Below are positions 15,752 to 21,903 of a stretch of 30,633 nucleotides of DNA, in pieces; within the stretch, counting starts at the first letter, position 1, and every line of letters starts with the position of its first letter. Source of the stretch: an uncultured Oscillospiraceae bacterium (lineage in GTDB: Bacteria > Bacillota > Clostridia > Oscillospirales > Oscillospiraceae); the NCBI GenBank assembly GCA_934646185.1, contig CAKUEH010000029.1:1-30633 (forward strand), read 5' to 3'. A program made the translations under genes and the position numbers. Below the pieces are notes generated by a model. That model made no database searches. It saw nothing but the letters and a program-made list of their open reading frames with translations, and was not told the DNA's origin.

Positions 15752-16939
15752 TCAACGTTTTGCCAGCAGCGCCGCCGCCTTACGTGCGACGATGATCTCC
15801 TCGTCGGTGTGGACGGTGAAGACGCGGACGGGAGCGTCTTCCATGGAGATATCCATCCCGGCGATCGCCATGCGGTTTTTGAAGCCGTCAAGGCGGACAC
15901 CCAGAAATTCCAGTCCTTCCAGACTCAGCGCCCGCACGAGCGGGCTGTTCAGGCCGATGCCGCCGCCGAAGACAATGGCGTCCAGTCCGCCCATGACGGC
16001 GGCGTATGCGCCGATGTATTTTTTGATGGAATAGCAGTACGCGCGGATGGCCAGCTCCGCGTCCTCGTTTCCGGCCTCAGCCGCCGCCTGCACGTCGCGC
16101 AGATCGCGCCCGGCTCCGCCGGACATGCCGTACAGGCCGCTTCGCGTCTGCAGCATCTGCTTGACCTCCTCCAGCGTCATGCCGCAGGATTCGACCAGAT
16201 AGAAGATGATATAGGGGTCAATGTCGCCGCAGCGGTTGTTGTGCATCGTGCCGCACTGCAGTGTCAGGCCGAGCGAGGTATCGACGGATTTTCCGTTTTT
16301 GACCGCGCAGATGCTCCCGCTGCCGCCTAAATGGCACACGACGAGCTTTAAGTCCTCCCGTTCCATCCGCTCCTGCGTCCATTCGGTCAGGTATTCGATG
16401 GACGCGCCGTGGAAGCCGTTGCGGCGGATGTCGTATTTGCGCGAAATTTCGATCGGGATGGAATAATAGTACGCCTCCGGCGGCATGGTGCGGTGGAATG
16501 CCGTTTCAAACGCGCCGATGAGCGGTGTGCCGGGCAAAAGCGCGCGGAACTGCCGGATGGCGGCGAGATACGGCGGGTTATGCGCAGGCGCAATGGAGCT
16601 GAACGCCTCCATGTGCGAAAGCACGTCGTCCGTCAGGACCTGCACCCCGCTCACGCCCTTTGCCAGCACGACCTTGAAGCCCACGCAGTCCAGCGCAGAC
16701 AGATCGGGAAGAACGGTGTCGGTCAGCTGCCGCAGCATGCGCGCGATGGCCTCGCGGTGCGTGGGGAAAGAAGCCGTTTCCTCGGCAAGCGCGCCGGTTT
16801 CATGCGTTTTAGCGTAAAACCGGCCCTCTCCCGCGCCGACGCGCTCCGCCCCGCCGGAGGCCAGTACGACCTCCTCCGGCATGCGGAACAGCTGGTATTT
16901 CAGAGACGTACTGCCGACATTGCAGATCAGAATATTCAT
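15752..16939 (-). CDS. Acetate kinase-like acylate kinase (395 aa)
   Basis: It belongs to the acetate/propionate kinase family (ASKHA fold), which interconverts acyl phosphate and ADP with acylate and ATP. Visible motifs are NVGSTSLKY near the N-terminus, AFETAFHRTMP, GFHGAS, CHLGGSGSICAVKNGKSVDTS, and RCGDIDP with the catalytic-type Arg. Several positions depart from classic AckA, where NAGSSSLK, YGFHGTSH and TRSGDIDP are usual; the second His of GFHGTSH is Ile here. It may thus use another acylate or be a paralogue, and no pta lies beside it. The start at 16939 has AAGGAG 6-7 bases upstream. It has its own promoter at 16992-16964. A longer frame upstream translates repeat DNA. Confidence 0.85.
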   Translation of the reverse strand: MNILICNVGSTSLKYQLFRMPEEVVLASGGAERVGAGEGRFYAKTHETGALAEETASFPTHREAIARMLRQLTDTVLPDLSALDCVGFKVVLAKGVSGVQVLTDDVLSHMEAFSSIAPAHNPPYLAAIRQFRALLPGTPLIGAFETAFHRTMPPEAYYYSIPIEISRKYDIRRNGFHGASIEYLTEWTQERMEREDLKLVVCHLGGSGSICAVKNGKSVDTSLGLTLQCGTMHNNRCGDIDPYIIFYLVESCGMTLEEVKQMLQTRSGLYGMSGGAGRDLRDVQAAAEAGNEDAELAIRAYCYSIKKYIGAYAAVMGGLDAIVFGGGIGLNSPLVRALSLEGLEFLGVRLDGFKNRMAIAGMDISMEDAPVRVFTVHTDEEIIVARKAAALLAKR

Positions 16940-16963
16940 AGCCCGCTCCTTGTTTTTTTCTAT

Positions 16964-16992
16964 ACTGTAGCAGATGGAACGGGAATTATCAA
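16964..16992 (-). promoter_or_regulatory. Promoter of the acetate kinase-like gene
   Basis: TTGATA (16992-16987) and TACAGT (16969-16964) are 17 bases apart, with an A/T-rich start region before the AAGGAG site. Confidence 0.65.
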
Positions 16993-17094
16993 TACACCTG
17001 GGAAACCTGAATTCCATGCGGCAGTACAATATATGCACAATCCCGGCAGAAGGCAGCTGTTCTACAGAAATTCTCAGCGAATCCGGACGTACCC

Positions 17095-17346
17095 AAGCCT
17101 CCCCTTCGCAAAGGGGAGGTGGCTCGGTGAAGCCGAGTCGGAGAGGTCGCGCAGCAGGAAGTCGCAGATTTTGTGTTGATTTTCGGCGAATTCGCAGGCG
17201 CCTGCATATTTGGTTGTAGGGGCCAATGCTCACATCGGCCCGCTGGGAAGCTGCGAATTCGCCGATAGTCTTCTGCCTTTTGCTGCTGCCTGCTGCGACC
17301 TCTCAGGCGCTTCGCGCCAGCTCCCCTTGCAAGGGGAGCCTTTTTT
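17095..17346. repeat. Full palindromic (foldback) repeat
   Basis: The left arm (17095 to about 17210) and right arm (about 17245 to 17346) are inverted relatives. Both carry, from the outside in, a CTCCCCTT/AAGGGGAG hairpin, a second hairpin (GGCTCGG.../GGCGCGAAGCGCC), GAGAGGTCGC, GCAGCAGG and GGCGAATTCGC. They flank a TGTAGGGGCC...CGGCCC centre. The right end closes with a T6 run like an outward terminator. No gene is supported in 16993-17370. Confidence 0.85.
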
Positions 17347-17370
17347 AGGGTGCTCCCGCGCCAGTGCGGC

Positions 17371-17919
17371 CTACAAACTGCTCTGCAGATCCGCAGCTTC
17401 CCCGTCTCCGGACGCGAGGGTATACAGCCCGCTGAGATACGCCCACGTCGTCTGGTCGATCTCGCCGGTCGGCGGGAGCGCGGCCAGCTTCTGCAGCCAT
17501 TTGACCGCCGCGACGGACGGCGCGTCGTGAACGCCGGTCACGGTGAGCGCGGGCGCGTTTGCATAAAAGCGCGCAAGCGACTGGAGCATCGACTGGATGA
17601 GAAACAGGTGCGAGTTCCGGCTGCCTGCGGCAAGCGTGCGGTTCGGCGTCCAGCGGACCGTGACCGGCGCGGCGGGCAGGACGGACGGGCTTTGGACGGT
17701 ATAGACCGCGACGAGTTTGTTCCACGTCGCGTTGTCCGTTTCACCGGTGACGGGCAGAGCGTTCTGCCGCTGGAATTCCCGGACGGCCTGCACGGTGTTC
17801 GGCCCGTAAATGCCGTCCGGTACGAGCTTTAAAAGCGTCTCGTCCGCGTGCGCGATGGTGCGGAGCATCGTCTGAAGGCTCCGGATGGGCTGGCCGACGT
17901 AGTTGGCCGGTGTGTTCAT
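17371..17919 (-). CDS. Peptidoglycan-binding repeat protein of the SleC operon (182 aa)
   Basis: The protein is two PG_binding_1-type repeats, at about residues 8-75 (PDGIYGPNTVQAVREFQ) and 98-168 (VTGVHDAPSVAAVKWLQ), each ending in the typical TxxxTW segment. There is no catalytic domain or signal peptide. Its ATG overlaps the SleC-like stop in an ATGA arrangement (17919-17916), so the two are translationally coupled and probably made in equal amounts. It might bind spore cortex and help the lytic enzyme dock (inference). I know no characterised partner of this type in the SleC systems, where one such repeat is carried by SleC itself. Confidence 0.85.
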   Translation of the reverse strand: MNTPANYVGQPIRSLQTMLRTIAHADETLLKLVPDGIYGPNTVQAVREFQRQNALPVTGETDNATWNKLVAVYTVQSPSVLPAAPVTVRWTPNRTLAAGSRNSHLFLIQSMLQSLARFYANAPALTVTGVHDAPSVAAVKWLQKLAALPPTGEIDQTTWAYLSGLYTLASGDGEAADLQSSL

Positions 17920-19319
17920 ACGCTGCGCACCTCCCTGTCCTGCATGCCGGATCTCAGCGTCATCCCCGGAAACTGCACGAAGCGCGTGGACTGCTCATGC
18001 TGCAGCAAAAACTGCATCCCTGCCAGATCGGACGCGGTCTGCGCGTCCGGTGCGCCGGTCGGGGCGCTGCCGGTCATGCGCTGGAAGACCGCGAGGCTCC
18101 GCTTCGTCTGCGCGTCGAGCTTTCCCGTCTTTTTCGGCGCGTCCAGCTCCGGAAAGGCCGCCGCCGCGGCGATCAGCTGCTCCTGCAGATCGGCCTCCGT
18201 CACGGCCATCGGCGGGCGCGTGAAGGGGAAGAGCGCTTCGTTTCCGAACACAGTCGTCTCGATGCCGGCAAACTGCGAATAGATGCTGTCCCACGTCGCG
18301 CGGTCGACTGTGCCGGTCTCGGGCAGGCCATAGGCGCGCTGGAACGTCGTGACGGCCTGCGTGGTCGTTTCGCCGAAAACGCCGCTGACCGGCGGCTCCT
18401 GCACGGCGGAATTGAACTGCGAAACAACGGACAGCATATACTGCAGATGCGTCACCTTCGCGCCCTGCTCGCCGGGCAGGATCTGCTCGGGATATTCCCA
18501 GGAATAGCCGTAAAACGTCTGCCCCAGCGACTGCAGCTCACCGAGCTTCAAAACGGCGGTATAGAGCATCACAATGGTGTACCACGTCGCGCGGCCCACA
18601 ATGCCGTCGACGGTCAGAGAGAAAATGGATTGGAACGCGCGCACGGCGTTTTCCGTCGCCTCGCCGAAAATGGCGTCGACGGGAACCTTGGGGATGGCGG
18701 GATAATTCTGCGAGATGCGGTTGAGCGCGACCTGCAGAAACGACACGTTGACGCCGATGTCGCCCCGCCGCACGGGACTGCCGGGGTAGGATTCCTGTAA
18801 ATTCTGCACGGGCGCGTTCGCCACGAGCTCCACGTCCTCCCCGTAATAGGTGCGCAGGATCTCCACGGAATTCGCCCCGTCCTGCGCCAGATACTGCGAG
18901 CCCCACTGGCTCAGGCCCTGACACGTGACCGTCACGCCGTTGCAGAATTTTGCCGCCAGCGGCTCGACGAAGCCCTGCTTCCTGAGATAATCCGTGAACA
19001 GCTCGTCGACCAGCTCGGAGATATTGTCATAGATGTTGCGGCCGTTGATGAATTTCTGGTCGATGGCCGTCGAAGACGTGATATCGAACGGATAGCCGCG
19101 GCTGCGGTAATACTCGGTGTAGACCCGGTTGAGCGCGAACGAGATGATCGCCAGCGCGTTTGCCCGCAGCGCGGCGGGCTCCCATGTCGGGTAGACCTCG
19201 CTGGACAGGACGTTTTTCACATAGTCGGAAAACGACACCGTGACGTTTTCCGCGTTCGAATCCGGCGAACCGAGATGGACGGTGATGCTTTCGGGGATGT
19301 ACGGGGCGATCGTCGCCAA
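17916..19319 (-). CDS. sleC: SleC-like spore cortex-lytic enzyme, catalytic part with peptidoglycan-binding repeats (467 aa)
   Basis: The N-terminal part closely resembles mature clostridial SleC, a SpoIID-like lytic transglycosylase that degrades spore cortex at germination. It has HLGSPDSNAENVTVSF, then SSEVYPTW with the likely catalytic Glu41, ALRANALAIISFALNR, and FCNGVTVTCQGLSQWG. The binding repeats follow at 183-255, 282-350 and a degenerate one at 373-440; as I recall, studied SleC proteins have one. The start is a TTG at 19319 with AAAGGAGGGAG seven bases upstream. No ATG or GTG fits better, and the open frame further upstream is a shadow of the gene before it. The start falls about where the zymogen is cleaved in other species, so no prodomain is attached. 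Confidence 0.88.
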   Translation of the reverse strand: MATIAPYIPESITVHLGSPDSNAENVTVSFSDYVKNVLSSEVYPTWEPAALRANALAIISFALNRVYTEYYRSRGYPFDITSSTAIDQKFINGRNIYDNISELVDELFTDYLRKQGFVEPLAAKFCNGVTVTCQGLSQWGSQYLAQDGANSVEILRTYYGEDVELVANAPVQNLQESYPGSPVRRGDIGVNVSFLQVALNRISQNYPAIPKVPVDAIFGEATENAVRAFQSIFSLTVDGIVGRATWYTIVMLYTAVLKLGELQSLGQTFYGYSWEYPEQILPGEQGAKVTHLQYMLSVVSQFNSAVQEPPVSGVFGETTTQAVTTFQRAYGLPETGTVDRATWDSIYSQFAGIETTVFGNEALFPFTRPPMAVTEADLQEQLIAAAAAFPELDAPKKTGKLDAQTKRSLAVFQRMTGSAPTGAPDAQTASDLAGMQFLLQHEQSTRFVQFPGMTLRSGMQDREVRSV

Positions 19320-19332
19320 AAAGCTCCCTCCT

Positions 19333-19734
19333 TTACAGATCCTGCGCCTGCGATGGGATGTCGAATTTCTGCGTCTGCGCGTAGCTGTCCGGCAGCGTCG
19401 GCGTCGGGATGAGCACGATCTGCTGCAGCGTCTGCACGCCGGGGAAGACCTGCGCATTGTGGATGAACACGCGGTCATAGCCCGCGCGTTCCCCGCGCAG
19501 ATCGACAAGCGCGTAGGGCGTCTCGGCGGTCTGCCGCGTCTGACTGTCGGACGCCGGAGGCGTCGGGACGTCAAAGGGCTCGGTAAAGCCGTCGTAATTC
19601 GCCATGCGCACGGCCAGCAGCTCCTGCCTGCCGTCCGGCAGCTCGCGCGTGATGGTGAGCGTCGCGCCCGGAATGGGGATCTGCGCGGCGGACGTCACGA
19701 TCTGCGCGGTCACGGTTCCGTATTCCTGCATCAT
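19333..19734 (-). CDS. SleC prodomain-like protein encoded separately (133 aa)
   Basis: This small protein has the look of a beta-sandwich (carboxypeptidase-regulatory-like) domain: GTVTAQIVTSAAQIPIPGATLTI near the start and GYDRVFIHNAQVFPGVQTLQQIVL near the end. The same kind of domain forms the N-terminal propeptide of clostridial SleC. Here it ends at a TAA only 13 bases before the TTG of the catalytic gene. The gap contains a strong ribosome binding site, so this is a real gene boundary rather than a frameshift. The start at 19734 has AAGGAGG four bases upstream; the next codon is also ATG and gives more usual spacing. It may act in trans as inhibitor or chaperone of the lytic enzyme (inference). 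Confidence 0.8.
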   Translation of the reverse strand: MMQEYGTVTAQIVTSAAQIPIPGATLTITRELPDGRQELLAVRMANYDGFTEPFDVPTPPASDSQTRQTAETPYALVDLRGERAGYDRVFIHNAQVFPGVQTLQQIVLIPTPTLPDSYAQTQKFDIPSQAQDL

Positions 19735-19760
19735 ACCGCCTCCTTTTTGCTTTCAGCCGT

Positions 19761-19791
19761 TAGCATATGCGGCAAAAACGAAATTTGTGCA
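19761..19791 (-). promoter_or_regulatory. SigG-like promoter of the SleC operon (possible)
   Basis: TGCACA (19791-19786), an 18-base spacer and TATGCTA (19767-19761) match the forespore SigG consensus (TGHATR, 18, CATWHTA) with one and two mismatches. It overlaps the opposing promoter by four bases at 19788-19791. Clostridial sleC genes can instead use mother-cell sigma factors, so this is tentative. Confidence 0.4.
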
Positions 19792-19818
19792 TGAACCGGA
19801 GACAGCCTGCGGATACTA
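19788..19818 (+). promoter_or_regulatory. SigG-like promoter of spoVAC
   Basis: TGCATG (19788-19793), exactly 18 bases, then GATACTA (19812-19818). This differs from the SigG consensus only at the first -10 base and ends 29 bases before the spoVAC ATG. Confidence 0.6.
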
Positions 19819-19847
19819 GATGCAAAACAGCAAGGGAGCGGAGCAGC

Positions 19848-20288
19848 ATGAATATGTCCCCAAAGGAATATAACCGCTATGTGGCGCGGCTGGCAAAAAA
19901 ATCGCCGCTGGGCAAGGATCTTCTGAACAGCTTTCTCATCGGCGGCCTGATCTGCGTGATCGGGCAGCTGATTTTGAACGGCTATACCGCGCTGGACCTG
20001 TCCGAGCAGGACGCGGCCGCGGCGACCTCGGTCAGCCTCGTGTTTTTAAGCGCCGTGCTGACGGCGCTCAGCGTCTATGACGATCTGGCAAAGATCGCGG
20101 GCGCCGGAACGCTCGTGCCGATCACGGGCTTTGCCAACGCGGTCGTCTCGCCCGCGATCGAATTCAAGGCCGAGGGCTTCGTCACCGGCATGGCGGCCAA
20201 AATGTTTATTATAGCCGGCCCCGTCATCGTCTACGGCACCATCGCCAGCGTCCTGTACGGCGTCATCCTCGTGATTTTCGGCGGTTAG
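19848..20288 (+). CDS. spoVAC: Stage V sporulation protein AC
   Basis: SpoVAC is an inner-membrane component of the channel that takes up dipicolinic acid into the forespore and releases it at germination. The 146-residue product starts MNMSPKEYNRYV and has about four hydrophobic segments. It carries the family hallmarks LLNSFLIGGLICVIGQ, SVYDDLAKIAGAGTLVPITGFANAVVSPA and the terminal hydrophobic helix. The start at 19848 has a GGGAGCGGAG stretch upstream and is the family start; an earlier in-frame ATG precedes the likely transcription start. The usual spoVAD and spoVAE genes are not next to it; a repeat and a glycosyltransferase follow, so it is orphaned here. SpoVAE is related, but the N-terminal region fits AC better. 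Confidence 0.9.
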   Translation: MNMSPKEYNRYVARLAKKSPLGKDLLNSFLIGGLICVIGQLILNGYTALDLSEQDAAAATSVSLVFLSAVLTALSVYDDLAKIAGAGTLVPITGFANAVVSPAIEFKAEGFVTGMAAKMFIIAGPVIVYGTIASVLYGVILVIFGG

Positions 20289-20326
20289 ACTTCCCTTCAC
20301 GCGAAAAATCGGGTATAATCAAATGA

Positions 20327-20490
20327 AAGGCTCCCCTTGGGCTCAAGGGGAGCTGGCAGCGAAGCTGACTGAGGGGATTCGAACATTGCAAATTTCGGAG
20401 CACCTTGAAACCTGAAACAAATCCCCTCCGTCATTTTCTACGAAAATGCCACCTCCCCTTACCATGCAGGGCATGGCAAGAGGAGGCTTT
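20327..20490. repeat. Dispersed palindromic repeat, type A (inverse orientation)
   Basis: This is nearly the reverse complement of the copy at 5151-5364 but lacks that copy's extra internal segment. It has a CTCCCCTTGGGCTCAAGGGGAG hairpin-type end, GAGGGGATTCGAAC, AAATCCCCTCCGTCATTTTC and a CCTCCCCTTACC...GGCAAGAGGAGG end. A TATAAT box at 20314-20319, without a good -35, lies just upstream. The copy thus sits between spoVAC and the glycosyltransferase start. Confidence 0.8.
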
Positions 20491-20540
20491 AGCGCGGTCA
20501 AAACACCATCGCCATGTTCTACTACATAAAGGAGACTCCC

Positions 20541-21836
20541 ATGTCCAACAGAACCATCTGCCTCATCAACGATTCGTTTCCGCCTGTGACGGACGGCGTC
20601 GCGAACGCGGTTGTCAACTATGGCCGCGCGATCACCGAAAGCGGCGGCAAAGCCGTCGTTGTGACGCCGGCCTATCCCGGCGCGGATGACAGCGGCTTCC
20701 CATTCCCGGTCGTGCGCTATCCGAGCATCGACATGACGAAGCTCGTCGGCTATCACGCGGGTTTCCCGTTCTCGGAGAAGACCATGCAGACGCTCATGGA
20801 ATATCCGTTCGATCTCATCCACTGCCACTGCCCCATCACCTCTGCCGTGCTCGCGCGCGAGCTGCGCGCCCGTATCCACGTTCCGGCGGTCTTTACGTAT
20901 CACACCAAATTCGATATCGACATTGCCAACGCCATCCACGCGAAGCTCCTGCAGGAGGGCGCGAAAAAGCTGCTCGTCGACAACATCAGCGCCTTCGACG
21001 AGGTCTGGACGGTCAGCCGCGGAGCAGGGGAGAACCTGCGCTCGCTCGGCTATCAGGGCGACTGGCGTGTGATGCCGAACGGCGTCGACTTCGCACGCGG
21101 CCGCGTGCCGGAAGAAGATGTCCGCGCGGTCTGCCGGGACTTTGATCTGCCGGAGGGCGTCCCCGTTTTCCTGTTCGTGGGCCGCATGATGTGGTACAAG
21201 GGCCTGCGCATCACGCTGGACGCGCTCAAAAAGCTCAAGGACGCGGGCCATCCGTTCCGCATGGTCTTCGTCGGCAGCGGCGGGGATAAGGACGAGGTCG
21301 TGGCCTACGCAAACGAGCTTGGGCTTTCGGACTGTGTGTTCTTTACCTCGCCCAAATATGACCGCAACGTCATCCGCGCCTGGTACTGCCGGGCCGATCT
21401 GTTCCTGTTCCCGTCGACGTTCGATACGAACGGCCTCGTTGTGCGTGAGGCGGCGGCCTGCGAGCTGGCAAGCGTCCTCGTGCGCGGCAGCTGCGCCGCC
21501 GAGGACATCACAGACGGCCAAAACGGCTTCCTCATCGAAGAGAACGCGGACTCCATGGCGGCGCTGCTCGCAAGGCTCTGTCATGAGCCGGAGGCTTTGA
21601 AGCGTGTGGGCCGGCAGGCGCAGGAGGAAATCTATCTTTCCTGGGACGATGCCGTTCACCGCGCGCAGCAGCGCTATGAGATCGTCATCGAGCAGTACCG
21701 CTCCGGCGGCGGTTCCGCCCACCGGCGCTTCTCTGACGAGTATTATCAGTCGCTCGGCCTGTGCGCCGACATGCTCAGGCGCAGCCGCGAGCACCTGCGC
21801 GAGCAGTGGGATTCCTTTGCCGAGCATTTCCAATGA
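20541..21836 (+). CDS. GT4-family glycosyltransferase (431 aa)
   Basis: A cytoplasmic or membrane-associated retaining GT-B glycosyltransferase. The N-terminal acceptor domain starts NRTICLINDSFPPVTDGVANAV. The C-terminal donor domain begins near VFLFVGRMMWYKGL and carries the GT4 motif as PSTFDTNGLVVREAAACE, with the expected Glu pair. This type of sequence resembles MgtA/diacylglycerol glucosyltransferases (typical sequence PSxTETxGLVxxEA), so a role in glycolipid synthesis is plausible but unproven. The start at 20541 follows AAAGGAG by six bases. The gene stands alone and ends at a strong bidirectional terminator shared with tex. Confidence 0.88.
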   Translation: MSNRTICLINDSFPPVTDGVANAVVNYGRAITESGGKAVVVTPAYPGADDSGFPFPVVRYPSIDMTKLVGYHAGFPFSEKTMQTLMEYPFDLIHCHCPITSAVLARELRARIHVPAVFTYHTKFDIDIANAIHAKLLQEGAKKLLVDNISAFDEVWTVSRGAGENLRSLGYQGDWRVMPNGVDFARGRVPEEDVRAVCRDFDLPEGVPVFLFVGRMMWYKGLRITLDALKKLKDAGHPFRMVFVGSGGDKDEVVAYANELGLSDCVFFTSPKYDRNVIRAWYCRADLFLFPSTFDTNGLVVREAAACELASVLVRGSCAAEDITDGQNGFLIEENADSMAALLARLCHEPEALKRVGRQAQEEIYLSWDDAVHRAQQRYEIVIEQYRSGGGSAHRRFSDEYYQSLGLCADMLRRSREHLREQWDSFAEHFQ

Positions 21837-21849
21837 TCCAATGATGCAG

Positions 21850-21889
21850 ACAGCCCCTGCCGCCCGTCCGGGCGGCAGAGGCTGTTTTT
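21850..21889 (+). terminator. Terminator between convergent glycosyltransferase and tex
   Basis: A stem of 16 positions with one mismatch (21850-21865 with 21870-21885), a GTCC loop, then a T-run (21885-21889). On the minus strand it comes directly after the tex stop and may serve both genes. Confidence 0.85.
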
Positions 21890-21903
21890 GGAAATTGAAC
21901 AAA

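Noticed and set aside
17916..19574. 552-residue reading of the SleC-like protein
   Set aside because: The extra 85 residues are an Arg/Ser-rich shadow of the prodomain gene; the TTG at 19319 has a strong ribosome binding site.
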